Part shown: one piece after another, positions 1-11,485 of the stretch
How the letters are laid out: the number at the start of each line of letters is the position of its first letter
Position numbering within the stretch: position 1 is the stretch's first letter
NCBI GenBank assembly: GCA_963921425.1
Contig: OY992834.1
Span: forward strand, 7,006,001 to 7,070,000
Length of the DNA stretch: 64,000 nucleotides
Direction: 5' to 3'
DNA from: Dryas octopetala
Lineage: Eukaryota > Streptophyta > Magnoliopsida > Rosales > Rosaceae
Translations under genes and position numbers: made by a program
The notes under the pieces: generated by a model
Seen by the model: the letters and a program-made list of their open reading frames with translations, nothing else
What the model was told of the DNA's origin: nothing
Database searches by the model: none

Positions 1-65
1 TTGTGCATATTAATTCACTTGTGAATCTTGGTGATGCTGCACCCGCAAACAATGACTGCATCATC
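1..65 (-). ncRNA. MIR172: MIR172 precursor, 5' arm only (cut by window edge)
   Basis: Read on the minus strand, positions 40 to 20 give GCAGCATCACCAAGATTCACA, written here as GCAGCATCACC plus AAGATTCACA. This matches the known miR172 passenger strand (5p) apart from one or two bases that vary among plant copies. It is preceded by a stem-base sequence (CAGTCATTGTTTGC, 56-43) of the kind I remember from MIR172 hairpins. The loop would run toward position 1, and the mature 3p strand would lie outside the window. miR172 represses AP2-like transcription factors in flowering time, phase change and floral patterning. A plus-strand reading is possible because hairpin arms are complementary, but it would give a mature strand with G at position 10, where miR172 is normally invariant. 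A minus-strand TATA box near 960 also favours the minus strand. Confidence 0.68.
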
Positions 66-211
66 ATCACTCTGTGGTCTGGAGTCTGGACTTTGAAGAA
101 ATATCGGAGGATATTTTCAACTTCCACAATATTCAATCATCAACCAAATGAAGCAAAAAAAGAAGAAAAAAAAAAAGGAGAAATAGTGGGGAAAAATAAA
201 AGAAAAAGAGG

Positions 212-234
212 AATATATATATATATATATATAT
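212..234. repeat. (AT)n microsatellite
   Basis: Uninterrupted AT dinucleotide run inside the presumed pri-miR172 transcript. Not itself coding. Confidence 0.9.
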
Positions 235-955
235 GTTAGCCACGAGCCTTGACTGATGTGGCAGTTGTGGCATAGCACTGAGGGAACCCTAACAGAATAT
301 ACGGTTACAAACATAACCTCAAAAAATGCGAAATAAAAAATAAAAAATATATATAATATATATTTTTTCATGAAAAGAAAAGGAGCATAAAGCTAGCTAA
401 CAGCCTAACAAGACCAACTACTTTTCCTTTCAAATTCATGGAAAATGCTTTGCATTGAGAGACTTGTGGGTTAGTTACTGCCATCATCATGCCAATTAAT
501 CCCATAAAAATTGAGTAATGTTAGAAATTCTAGATTTATGTTCTAATTTGGATCTGAAATAATGTGATAGTGTATGTGTCCGGGTTTTTCTTATAGCCCT
601 TCTTATTCAATTGAAATTCAATGCTATATATATATGTACATGAGATTTCAATGACTACAAATTGAAGATGAAGAAGAAGAAGAAGAAGGGCAAATTAATT
701 AAGTTAGAGAAATGAATACAATAATCAAATAAAAACTTGTCAAAATTAATCAGTAGTGATAAATTGAAAAGGAAGGGGAGTAGTGGTACTCAAGATCTAT
801 TCATGCTAAACTTATAAAGAAGAGAGAATTAAAGACAGAGAGAGAAGAGACAGAGTAAGAGAGTAAGAGAGTAAGAGAGAAAAAGAGAAAGATGATGAAG
901 AAGAAGAGCACTAGGTGAGGTGAGGACCGTGAGGTTAATGGGTTTGTTTGAGGTG

Positions 956-965
956 CTTATATATA
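956..965 (-). promoter_or_regulatory. TATA box for the presumed pri-miR172 transcript
   Basis: The minus strand reads TATATATAAG here. Downstream of it on the minus strand (about 925 to 830) is a CT-rich leader with a repeated CTTACTCT unit, as is common in plant 5' leaders. The spacing gives a primary transcript starting near 930 and running about 0.9 kb to the MIR172 arm. The start site is inferred. Confidence 0.45.
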
Positions 966-1239
966 CACGACGTCTTTCTGTGGAATGCTTCCGTCACTGC
1001 AGGGTGCATCAAACTTCTGTGCCCTAGTGCCCACTAATACGGTGCTTGTATGCGTATAAATTATATGGTAGTCCAGGTCCAGGTTACTAGCTTATTGGTG
1101 AGTCATACTGACACCAGGTTACGTATTCAATCTAAAATTTAAGGAAGATTTTGCAATCCAATCTAATACAATTCCGAATTAGAGAACTCAATCCAACCAG
1201 GGAAAACATTAAAACAAATAAGGAAACATAAATTAAGGT

Positions 1240-1476
1240 ACTTTCATCTAAATTTGACTCAATTAAAGATTGTTAATTATTTTTTTAAAGTTTTAGAAAT
1301 TTGACTCTCGAGAAGTGTTCGAACACTCCTCGAGTACTACTTGACAGGATTTGAGCACTATTTGAGGGGTATTCAAGCACTTCTCGAAGGGAGATCGAAT
1401 ACTACTCAAGGGTCTAATTTCAAAATTAAAAATAAATTTTTTTAATGAAAATAAAAAATTATTAGTTTTCAAAAGT
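1240..1476. repeat. Inverted-repeat element, family A copy 1
   Basis: AT-rich element with roughly complementary ends around a core rich in CTCGAG and CACTACTTGA motifs. The core is shared with the copies near 1.7 and 3.7 kb, including the stretch around ACTACTTGACAGG and the GAAATTTGACT flank. No target duplication is clear, so the borders are approximate. It is probably a non-autonomous DNA transposon. Confidence 0.55.
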
Positions 1477-1669
1477 TTAAAGCTTTAGATTTCATGATTT
1501 AAAATGTCTATAAGACAAAAAAGAAAGAAAATATGGAATCCTAAATTAAGTTAGATTGGATTAATTGAAAAAATCCACCAATTGATCTAAATATGTCAGC
1601 TTTTGAATTCAGAGATTCAATTGGATTGGGAATATCCACCAATTGGATTGGATTGAATTTTGAATGGAG

Positions 1670-1887
1670 AAATTTTGAAAACTAACCCCTTTAGTTTTCA
1701 TTAACGACTTTTAGCTATTTAAAAAAAAATTAGAAATTTGATTATGAAGTAGTACTCGAACTCCCCTCAAAAAATGCTTGAACATCTCTCAAAAGTACTG
1801 AGGGTCAAATTTCTAAAAAAATAATAATAATAAATAAAAGTCTTTAATTAACTCAAATTTGGGTTAATTTTCCAAAAATTTATTTCA
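1670..1887. repeat. Inverted-repeat element, family A copy 2
   Basis: The left end (AAATTTTGAAAACTAACCCC) and right end (GGGTTAATTTTCCAAAAATT) are imperfect inverted repeats. The core resembles copies 1 and 3 but has lost the central part. Borders are approximate. Confidence 0.55.
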
Positions 1888-3710
1888 ATGACGACCCTAT
1901 AATATATACCTTGTATAGTAAAAGAAAATCTAATTAGTCAGGGTTTCAGTTGATCTCCATCTACACTGTAATTGTAGGCAAAAGAAAGCAAGTAATTGAG
2001 TGTGTTAGAAAGATTAATTGTAAAGAGTCATGGTATTTATGACATGATATTTAATAATATGGCGTGGACTAGCTCGTGGAGGCTCTTGGCCATTGCAAGC
2101 TAGACTCAAGCAAGTGGTGTTTCAAGCGAGAAATGTAATGAGGTGGTCCATACTTTGGCACATTTAATTTGTGTAAACATAGTAGTATTTTCAACTCTGA
2201 TTAGAGGAAGCTAGACTCCAATTGGCTTATGAACTGTAAACAAGTAGTTTTTTTTTTTTTGGGGGACTGAGTAAACTTGTAGTCAAAAAACTTTGCTTTA
2301 ACTTTTTCGATCGATCAGCTGAATTGAAGTTGTTGGTGTGCTTCTCAAATAAACTTTTTAATTTTCCCTTTGTCTTTGGAAAGGGGATACCTAGCTAGCC
2401 TCTTCGTTTTATGGACCTACCCTACAATTACAGTACATTACAAGTCACCACTCATGCACCACCCTAATGGAGAGATTGCCTGAGTACATATGCAGCAATC
2501 ACCCAAATTATTTGGGTTGTGAGCGCCCAAATAGTCACATAGATTTGTGCAAACACACCTCCAAAAATTCCTATCATGCATGCCATCTTCCCACTTTGCC
2601 AAAATATGGGACATAGTTTTGGGGCTTTTGGCCCTTTTGGGGAGTGTAATCTAAGTTTGTTGCAGCTAACAATTGCAATGACATTTGAATTAACTTTTTG
2701 GGTTCCCGAGCCACCAAATTAAAAATATGAGACTATTCTATATTTCTATTTCTTCCTGATCGATCACCAGATTTCATGTGTATTGGGTTCAAAGCTATAT
2801 GTGGCAGATTTTTGTGCATATATGGCTTTTGCTTGTAGTTGTTGCCTATATCAGATAATTTCATGCTCACATGCATTAAAGAAATGAATTAAAGCTTGAC
2901 AGATGTGTCTGTAATTAATATATATATATATATATGGCTGGCTTGGTTTAATTTGATATTGTTTTGGCTAGTCAGTACGTACTTGTTCTACTTTAACAAT
3001 ATTTGTTTCTCATCATAATTGATCCATTTCTTCTGAGCTTTCTGTTTTCAGTTAGACACCAGCTGCTGCAGCTGGGAGGCATTGAGATTTTATGGTTGCA
3101 GTTTCAGCACTATTATATGCACGGACGTCAATAATTCTAGCTCAGAAACTGGGAGTTAGCTCTGATAATTAAAGGTACGTGCTGAAATAATGAAACATTG
3201 TTAATATGAATAATGTACTTGGAGACTTCAATGCTAAAGGTATGGTAAAATCAAATTAATATGGAGTACAATATTGTCTCCTACATACAGCTATCCCAAT
3301 TTTGAGGAGCTAAAAAATACCATTTTTTCTATGTGTATGCATGCTGATCATCATAGCTAGTAGTACTGCTCATATCATGGACCCAATGGCTATGGAGGGA
3401 ATTTTTACAGGTCTTAGACTCTAGCTTAATGGCTAGGACAATATTGTTGGCCATGATGCTTCATTAATAATGGCTGTACTTGATCAGACTTTCTTTTTTT
3501 TTTTTTTTTTTCTTTTTGAAAGGGGTATGAGTGGTTTCAAGGATTTCAAACTATATACTCTTGGCCGCCAATTGGTGCAAGTTTATTGGGTTGGACTCTA
3601 ACTAGCTACTGATTAGTCTGATTCCATTGGCTTTAAACAAGCTTTTTGCTAGCTAGCTACCTCTGATTCCTTATATGAAGGTGCTTTCATAGTTTTAGCT
3701 CATTCAATTG

Positions 3711-4018
3711 AGAAATTTTGAAAACTAACCATATTTTTTTTCATTAAAGACTTTTAACGTAATTTTTTAAATTTTAAAAATTTAACTTTCGAGTGATACT
3801 CAAATTCTTATCAAAAAGTGCTCGACCCCCTTCCCCCTTCCCCCTCTTTCAAGCACTACTTGACAGGTTTTAAGCTAGCACTGCTCAAGAGGGGTTCAAA
3901 CACTTTTCTATTGGAGCTCGGACACAACTCAGGTTAAATTTTAAATTTCTAAAAAAAATGGTTAAAAGTCTCTAAATGGAACAAATTTAGTTAAGTAATC
4001 AATTTTTCAAATTTCTCT
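3711..4018. repeat. Inverted-repeat element, family A copy 3
   Basis: The left end begins GAGAAATTTTGAAAACTAACC, almost the same as copy 2, and the right end is its imperfect complement. It shares the CACTACTTGACAGG core with copy 1 and contains a short run of CCCTTCC units. Borders are approximate. Confidence 0.55.
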
Positions 4019-4053
4019 AATTTGATAAAAGAACTGCGCACTACAGTTTCAAT

Positions 4054-4254
4054 CAGTAGTGCTAGATATACCACATTTTTATACCATAATTTCATACCAC
4101 ATTATGTGGCAACTTACATGGCATTTATACACTGGATACTAAAAAATAAAAATAAAAACCTAAAAATAAAAATAAAAACTTTGTCCAATAAAGGAATGAC
4201 ACGTGAGATGGTATAAAAATATGGTATAAGAATGTGGTAAGTATAGCATTATTC
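4054..4254. mobile_element. Foldback MITE with 10-bp target duplication
   Basis: The two halves are imperfect inverted repeats; both ends show an AGTGCTAGATATACCACA-type sequence. The element is flanked by identical CAGTTTCAAT copies at 4044-4053 and 4255-4264. It has no coding capacity. The duplication length fits Mutator-like or related elements. Confidence 0.7.
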
Positions 4255-4510
4255 CAGTTTCAATAGGCAAAGCGACACTCGTAAGTCATTGGTATAACAA
4301 TATTTCTCTCAATTTTGTCATTGACATATAATCACGTATAGTGTCCTTAACTAAAATAGATTTTAAATACAAATTAAGCAATTAACAAGATAATGATAAG
4401 ATTGGCATTTGGGAAATAGATAAGCCACCCATCAATATCATCATCATCACCATCTTATCTTTGTTGTCCTACCACCAATGCTTGTGCTTGTCATCCTCAT
4501 TTTCTATGAA

Positions 4511-4724
4511 AAAATTATTGTATGTGATTGTAACACTACTACGTGTCATGATGACGTGGTGTTACCAATACATTTAAATTATAAATCATGTGTACAATTA
4601 TTAATTCTTAAAACTCTAAACCTTAAAAATTACTCTTAAAATCATACATGTGTTATAATTAAAGTGGATTAGTAACACCACATTATCATGTCATGTGGTG
4701 TTACGATCACATACAATAGTTTTC
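4511..4724. mobile_element. Foldback MITE
   Basis: The left arm (AAAATTATTGTATGTGATTG) and the complement of the right arm (AAAACTATTGTATGTGATCG) match over about 80 bp, including GTAACAC and GTGGTGTTAC blocks. Target duplications are not evident. It has no coding capacity. Confidence 0.65.
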
Positions 4725-5118
4725 CAATCTATCAGCATATGTTTCTAATTTTCCTTCTACTTATTGTCAAAACCATCATCTCCATCTCACCCTTATTTGC
4801 ATGAACCTGTAACTAAAACCTCCGTTAATTTGCTTACATAAACCATATAATATATAGGATTGCTAGCTACTGTTTATTAGATTTAGTTAAAACATATTAT
4901 GACATTAATAATGCATATATGAAAAACAGAGTATTTTGCATGAGTAATAATGCATTTGGAATTCATGTTTAATAAATGTTCAACCAAATAATCTTTTGCA
5001 TTTGAATTTTTGAAAGATTTTGCGTCAACGAAGAGAGCAGAAAGAACCACAAAAGAAAGACACCAAAGCTGGTACTACACCACTTGCAAATCTAGATGGT
5101 GCACTATCCAAAAATCAG

Positions 5119-5150
<32 letters not shown>

Positions 5151-5165
5151 CTCTCTCTCTCTCTC
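5119..5165. repeat. A30 tract followed by (CT)n
   Basis: Thirty consecutive A residues followed by a CT run. Such tracts can mark the tail of an old retroposed transcript, but nothing upstream here resembles a gene. Confidence 0.85.
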
Positions 5166-6306
5166 TGTTTATTTATTTTTTTTGGCGATTCTCTGTTTAT
5201 TTTCTTTAAATCATGCACTTAATTTCTGCCATTACCTGCATCTTTGAAGTGTGTTGGAGACTAAGTAAAGGAAAAAAATAATAATAATGCCTGTAATGGA
5301 CCCAGTAGTCATTACATAACCTATAAATTAAAGTTATGTCATCAGCTACTGAGTACTGACAAGGCTTCATAGAAACAACTCAAACTCAAAGTGAAACAAA
5401 GACTTAATTAATTAAAAATGAATATGGAGTATATATAAGCAAAACTGCTTAAGAATAAGTTATCAATATTATTGATTATCCACGTTTGTAATGTGGTGTG
5501 GTACTTAATTCTCTATCTCTGTTTCCTGCCAAGATGAAGTCCTGATTTTTATTCTTAATACAGTAACGAATAAACTTGCATGTCCCCGTTATATGGGACG
5601 TGACATCTCTCCCAAGAGAGAGACTTAAACAAAAATAAGAGAAAGAGAAAGAGGAGACAGAGAGAAGGGAGACAGATACAGAGATGAGAGAGAGAGATGC
5701 CACCTCTTCTATTCTCGTGATAGGTAATTCATTCTTTACAGTAGTAGTTGAATCCTAATTTTTTAGAATATATATATATATATATATGCATGTTAAATAT
5801 ATTCTTATTATTATTTATCGATAGGTGATTTTTGAATGAAATCAAAATAAGTTATTTAATTGACCGACCACATGCAAGATATATAATAGAAAAAAGGTCA
5901 TTTGGGTAGGCCAAATAGATCCTGAAATATATTCTATAGTCTATACTAATAAATATTTGATGGGTTAAAGGTCATTTCTTAAAACCATTTCAAATGACAT
6001 TAGCAAGATTTGCTTTTTTTATTAAAAAAACTATATATATTTTTTACTCACCCTAGCAATATTTAGTTATTTATTTGTTTTCTTCGACCTAAAACTCCAT
6101 CTAGCATATTATGTTCTTGGGGGGCAAAATAAATCCTGAATATCTTCTACTCACCCTAAGTCAGAGCAAGTACAAGATATTAAAAAAAAAAAAAAAAGAG
6201 CAAAAACAACATACTTTCTCTAACCTCAACCAAAACAAATATCTTTTGTTGTCTATCGAATATTTTTGGTCTATATATAAAATTATTTTTCAAATCCTTA
6301 ATTTCA

Positions 6307-6592
6307 GGATTCTTATGTAAGTACAACCGACACCAGTTTTATTTTTTCAAACTGGACCTGACTACAAATTTACAAAATATATAAAAGATTGATTTTATGC
6401 TTGTATATATCATGTCACTTGAAAACAAAATATAAAATAACAAAGAATTGAGGATTCTTATATAAGTACAATCAACAACAGTTATACCTTTTCAAACTGG
6501 ACCTAACTACAAATTTACAAAACATATAAAAGATTGATTTTATGCTCGTATCATGTCACTTGAAAACAAAATATAAAATAACAAAGAATTGG
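6307..6592. repeat. Imperfect 145-bp tandem duplication
   Basis: Two adjacent copies start with GGATTCTTATRTAAGTACAA at 6307 and 6452 and end with AACAAAGAATTG. The second copy has a small deletion and about ten substitutions. It is non-coding. Confidence 0.85.
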
Positions 6593-9280
6593 TGAGTAAT
6601 GTTAAATATTTGTCATGTTATATAGTAAAATTATCAATTTAAGACGTATATTTACCGAAGATTCTAGTTAATTTCATTCTAAAAATTAGTTCGGCTCTTA
6701 TCCTTTAAAATAAATAAATAAAACTTCGTTTTTAACCAAATAATATTAGAATACAGAGAAATTGAAATTTTTAATATCGAGTATAAAGATAAATACTTTT
6801 TACCACTAAAATTCTATCGGTAATTCTTTGTTTGAAATCTTCGAAGTATGTTTTTGATGTGAAAATACTTGAACAAAAGACTAATGTGGGGACACACTCC
6901 ACTAAGAATCTAGGATTTAAGTGGCCAACAAAGTTTCGGCTTCCGCACCATTTTTAAGTAATAAAATAATTGGGGAGGGAGATACTACATGCCCCACTCG
7001 TGGCCAACAACCTAGTACCGTTTTAGATCTTAAATCTTTAATGTCACCCTCTATAAATCAACCAAACCCCCTTCATCTACAACACTTTTTCCACTATTTT
7101 TGAGGTCTTTTTCTTTTGGTTAAAGCCTTGTTTCAATACAACCTTTATTAATTTGAGTCTTTAATTTACTAGGTCATGATAAATTTCCCTACTTTAATTA
7201 TATTATTATGATATAGGGCGACAATTTAATTTCTCGATGGTCTAATTCAATTATTAATGTGAATGGTTATAATCGATTTATTCACATAATCGATTGTCGT
7301 CAAATGTAGATAACAAAAATTCAGGACGACAACCGAATCTGATGGTGATTTAGTTCAATCATTAATACAGATGGCTCATATGGATAGCTATTATTTATTC
7401 ATGTGACCATCGAGCCTTTTCAGTGGTATTCTGACCTATTACAATGATGATTTGTGTTTTGATTAATAACAAAATCTCGGGATGTGACACATTTATTTAA
7501 CTTAATATGGGGATATTAGTTGATTATTGCTTCCTGGCCTCATCTTGAAGTAATCACTATGGTTAAGCACCTTTGCTAGTTTAATTAGTTTAACCTGTTT
7601 GAAAATTTGGGACTTAAATTTCCTAATCCTTTGTTGGAGTGGCATATTCCTAATGGTATTGTGGTTTTGCTTAATTCGAAACAGTGGGCTAGCTGGTTTT
7701 CATATTATAATCACCTCAATCTTCATTAAGATTACATTAATTTAATTAATTAGTTTTAAGAATTATATATATATGTTAATCACGTGTGTACGTCATCCAA
7801 ACAAATGCCCTGGCTTCATGTGTCTATACTTGTGTTGGTGCAATTTTTGCATAATTAATGAGTGAAGTCACGTAACGTGCAGAGACAAATAAACACATAC
7901 AATAAACAGCATAAGTGCAGTTTCGTTTTACAAGTTGTGTATTAATAAATAACTAAATGAGGATTTAAACCCGAATCTCTTTAAATCAAAACTCTAATCT
8001 CGGATTAGATGATTAAGATGTTAGCCAATGGCCCTATACCATGATGCTTTGGTCCAAATTCCTCTAAGACTTGGCTTGGAATTCAGATTCCAATAAAAAG
8101 GAAGAAGACATAAGGGGATTCCTGGATCGAGTGACAATATATACAAAAGCCAACTGCATAAGATTTGTTAATCCGTTTGACCTATCTTTCCTGTACTTTC
8201 TTGTTTAAATATTTTTGGTGACTATTTTATTGTTTATTTTTCTTGGGAAAACTAAACTAACTAATGAAGTCCACCCAAGTGTTCGCATCTCTTCATTAAA
8301 AAAAAAAACAAATAAATAAGAAATTAAGTGTTCACATTGGGTTGGGATTACAGACCAAAAGAAAAGAAAAATGTTGACACAGCTGGGCAAATGCAAAAGG
8401 TGAAATTCTCAGTTGTGCTCAATCTGTAGCAGAGGAGCACTTCAATCTTCAAAATCATGTTGGTGACCTTTATTTTATTGCTTGGGTTGTGTGGGCCACT
8501 TTAAGTCCACCTTTTTTTATCATTAATATTGTTTTTGTTAAATTGGGGTCTCAAGGCCCAAGCCTTTTTATAATTTCACAATAAAAGTTTTACATCATAA
8601 TTTATAATTAATAATCATTTGATCTAGTGGAGCTTTTAACTGGATTTAGAACTCATAGATGTAGGAAGCTTCTAACTAATCAAGTCTGAATTTATTTACC
8701 GGTAAAGTTTTCTCTATTTATTGGAGTAAGTTCTTAATTTAAAACTCATAAATGTCAATTAATTAATAAATAAAAACTTCAGAATTACCGTACCACAAAT
8801 GTGATATAATGACATGGTCTCCCTAATATTACGTTTACTTTAATTTATGTGTGAATTGTAACTATTGAAAAATTTAGCCCGAGAACTTTTCCATAAAAAA
8901 ATAAAAAAAATCTTTGCGCAGATGATCTCCAACAATATTAATATATCACAGCGAGTAATTAAGCCTGTGAGCTATCCCATTAGGCTTAATTGGACGGTTA
9001 AGAGCAGCTTTTGTCTGTTAAAGGTTGTCTACTTCAGTCCCTTGGGTGGTCAAATTTTAATAATCTTACTTACCGTTGCAACTAATTGAGATTATTCTAG
9101 TTAATAACTTAATACTCATTCCATGGGGGGAAGAAAACCAAGTACGAAGTAACTTTTTTAATTTGTTCTAGATCTTGTAAGCAGTGTACCAACAGAGAGA
9201 TGTACACAGGGATAATTGGTCTTACACTAGTTTATGCAGTGCTAGCGCACAACCAGCTTGTGATGGTCTGCCATATTACT

Positions 9281-9604
9281 ATTCTTTAATAAATTACAAA
9301 TTTTTTGAAATCTAAATAGTTGAGATCGTTTCATTTTAAATCCACTAATCGGTTATCTATTTCTTAAATTTAATTTCCTACATATGAGAATTGATTTGTC
9401 GCATCTCTCTCTCTCTCTTAATTAATTTTTCCTTAATTAATTGTTGTTTCTCTCTCCTTAATTAATTTTCTCAAATTTACTTTTTATTATCTATTAAACT
9501 GATTATACTTATTAAAATATCAATATTTGTGCAATAGAAAAGCCGCTTCGCACTTGCTCCTGCGGAGAGGCTAGTCTTTAATGAATTACAAATTTTTTGG
9601 CAAT
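9281..9604. repeat. Dispersed repeat copy inside a direct duplication
   Basis: A sequence starting TTCTTTAATAAATTACAAA (9283) recurs as TCTTTAATGAATTACAAA (9575). Between them, 9345-9560 contains GGTTATCTATTTC through GCTTCGCAC, which recurs at 18832-19003. The inner segment ends in CTAG followed by T after a GC-rich inverted motif, as a Helitron end would, but the evidence is thin. Confidence 0.5.
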
Positions 9605-10322
9605 ATTTAATAAATTATAATTGTATATTATGATTGGTATATATGTCAGATTCACAAGGTTTGTTGTGTTGAATTGTGCAAAACCAGTTCTGAAAGTAGG
9701 GCAAGTAAATTGGTGGTGTTTACTATGGTTGTGATAACCAGTGCGAAGTTCATAACATTCTCATATCTTTTCTGGCGCATGCATGCTTGGTTATTGTGCT
9801 AATATTGTTGATATGTGTGTTGCACACTTGCACTACAAATAAGTATATATGGTACTTTTATTAATTTTAAGAACCTTTAAATATTAATAGAATACTGTTA
9901 AAATTTTTGGATTTTTAAAAATGATTATATATATAATTGGTGACATTTTTTTGATAGATAGAAGATCACAAATATATGATTTTTAGTAAATTGAATTAAA
10001 AAATTATACTTGAATAAAGTTGATTTTACATGTAACAATATTACACGTACTCACAGCTTTCATGATATATTGCCAATAATTATTTGGTCTAGTGGATGAA
10101 AAGTAGTCTTTTTTTGTCAGAATAGATTATGAGTTCAAAACTCATGCATGCTAATTAGTTAATAAATAAAAAAAGGCTTCCATTTTTTGAGAATTTGAGG
10201 CTTGAACACTTTCAAGAGAATGAGTTTTAAATCAACTTACTTTGCTACCACAATTTTGTACAAATGCTGCAATGCATCAATTGTGTTGCATCATGCCTAA
10301 TAAGGCCCGGTGAAAATTTTAA

Positions 10323-10701
10323 GGCCAAAGTTTATTTTTGATCTCTGTATAGTTTGAGTTAAGCTTCACTTTGGTCCATGTAATTTAAATTGTTATGATT
10401 TTGATTCTATAGTTTATAAATTGTTGCAATTCAAGGATATCTTAGCATTTTCGTTCATTAAATCGTCAAATTTGTTGTGTTTTTGGTCATATACTTTACA
10501 AACCATTTCGATTTTGATCATGCATTTTACATACCGTTAGTAATTTAATGACTAATTTAACGAATTAATTGACAAAAATGTTAACATGTCCTTGAATTGC
10601 AACGATTTATAAATTATAAGATCAAAATCATAATAATTGAAATTATATAGACAAAAGTAGAACCTAACTCAAGATACAGGAACTAAAAGTGAATTTTGGT
10701 C
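10323..10701. mobile_element. Long-inverted-repeat element, 9-bp target duplication (Mutator-like)
   Basis: The left end GGCCAAAGTTTATTTTTGATC and the complement of the right end GACCAAAATTCACTTTTAGTT begin terminal inverted repeats that run for more than 120 bp with scattered mismatches. The flanks are AAATTTTAA at 10314-10322 and 10702-10710, a perfect 9-bp duplication, which is typical of Mutator-like elements. It is 379 bp long with no coding capacity. Confidence 0.8.
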
Positions 10702-10881
10702 AAATTTTAAAGCCATAACGCCATATGGCCCACATAGGCCCATATATGATGGGTTTCCTTTTTAACAAACTTGGCCCAATAATCCATTACATCTACAAGC
10801 CGTACCTTATGGAGGTGCTTTTGCTTCTCTCATGGGCTTAGCAATATGCCTGCAATCTTCTAAACTTTGGAATTTCTCAAC

Positions 10882-10930
10882 CTCTCACTCTTCAACTTTG
10901 GCCATCTTCTTTCCCACAAATCAAGCTTAG
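10882..10930 (+). pseudogene. Fossil copy of the IDL-type peptide gene leader
   Basis: CTCTCACTCTTCAACTTT, a CCATC block and CCCACAAATCAAGCTTA line up with 14523-14573, the leader just upstream of the peptide gene start codon, with a 3-bp gap and few mismatches. The match stops where an inverted-repeat element fragment begins (10930). No peptide coding sequence follows. I read this as the remains of a tandem gene copy. Confidence 0.5.
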
Positions 10931-11069
10931 GGCCGGTTTGACATTACTTCTTAGAAAGCACTTTTGTCCGAAGTGCTTTTAACAGTAGCACTTTTACACA
11001 TAAACATTTTATCATTTGGTTGCTTTAGATGATGTTTGGTTGCCTAAAAAAAAAGTGCTTTTATTTTTA
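10930..11069. repeat. Fragment related to the 21.2-kb TIR element
   Basis: It starts GGGCCGGTTTGACATTACTTC and carries repeated AAGTGCTTTT/AAGCACTTTT motifs, as in the intact element at 21169-21460. Its right end is not found; the Mutator-like element at 11079 follows directly. Confidence 0.5.
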
Positions 11070-11078
11070 TTTTACAAA

Positions 11079-11485
11079 GGCTTTATTATACTTTACTCAC
11101 CTGAACTTTACAGTCGATTTTATTTCACTATCTAAAAAAAAATTTGTACTAATTTACCATTTGAATTAAAAATTTGTTGTAATGTACCACCTCTAGCTCA
11201 TTTTGTCTAAATTTTTGTTGAAAAAAAATGTGTTTTGGTTTTTTTAAGTTAGTTTCTATTGTGTCAAAGCGGATAAAATATAAAAAAGTCATTTTGATTC
11301 TAACAATAGGAACCTAAAAAAAGATCAAAACACCCTTATTTTTAACAAAAGTTTAGACAAAATGAGAAAGAGGTGGTACATTGCAACAAATTTTTAATTC
11401 ATGTGCTAAACTGGCACAATTTTTTTTTTTAGGTAGTGAAGTGAGATTAACCCTAAAATTCAGGTGGGTAAAATATAAAAAAGTC
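11079..11485. mobile_element. Long-inverted-repeat element (Mutator-like), family B copy 1
   Basis: The left end GGCTTTATTATACTTTACTC and complemented right end GACTTTTTTATATTTTACCC start inverted repeats of about 180 bp. The flanks TTTTACAAA (11070-11078) and TTTTACAAG (11486-11494) agree at 8 of 9 bases. It is 407 bp with no coding capacity. A related copy lies at 51597-52009. Confidence 0.78.

Noticed and set aside
20..45. Plus-strand mature miR172 (TGAATCTTGGTGATGCTGCAC)
   Set aside because: G at position 10 departs from a nearly invariant mature sequence, whereas the minus-strand reading matches a normal passenger strand and has an upstream TATA box.
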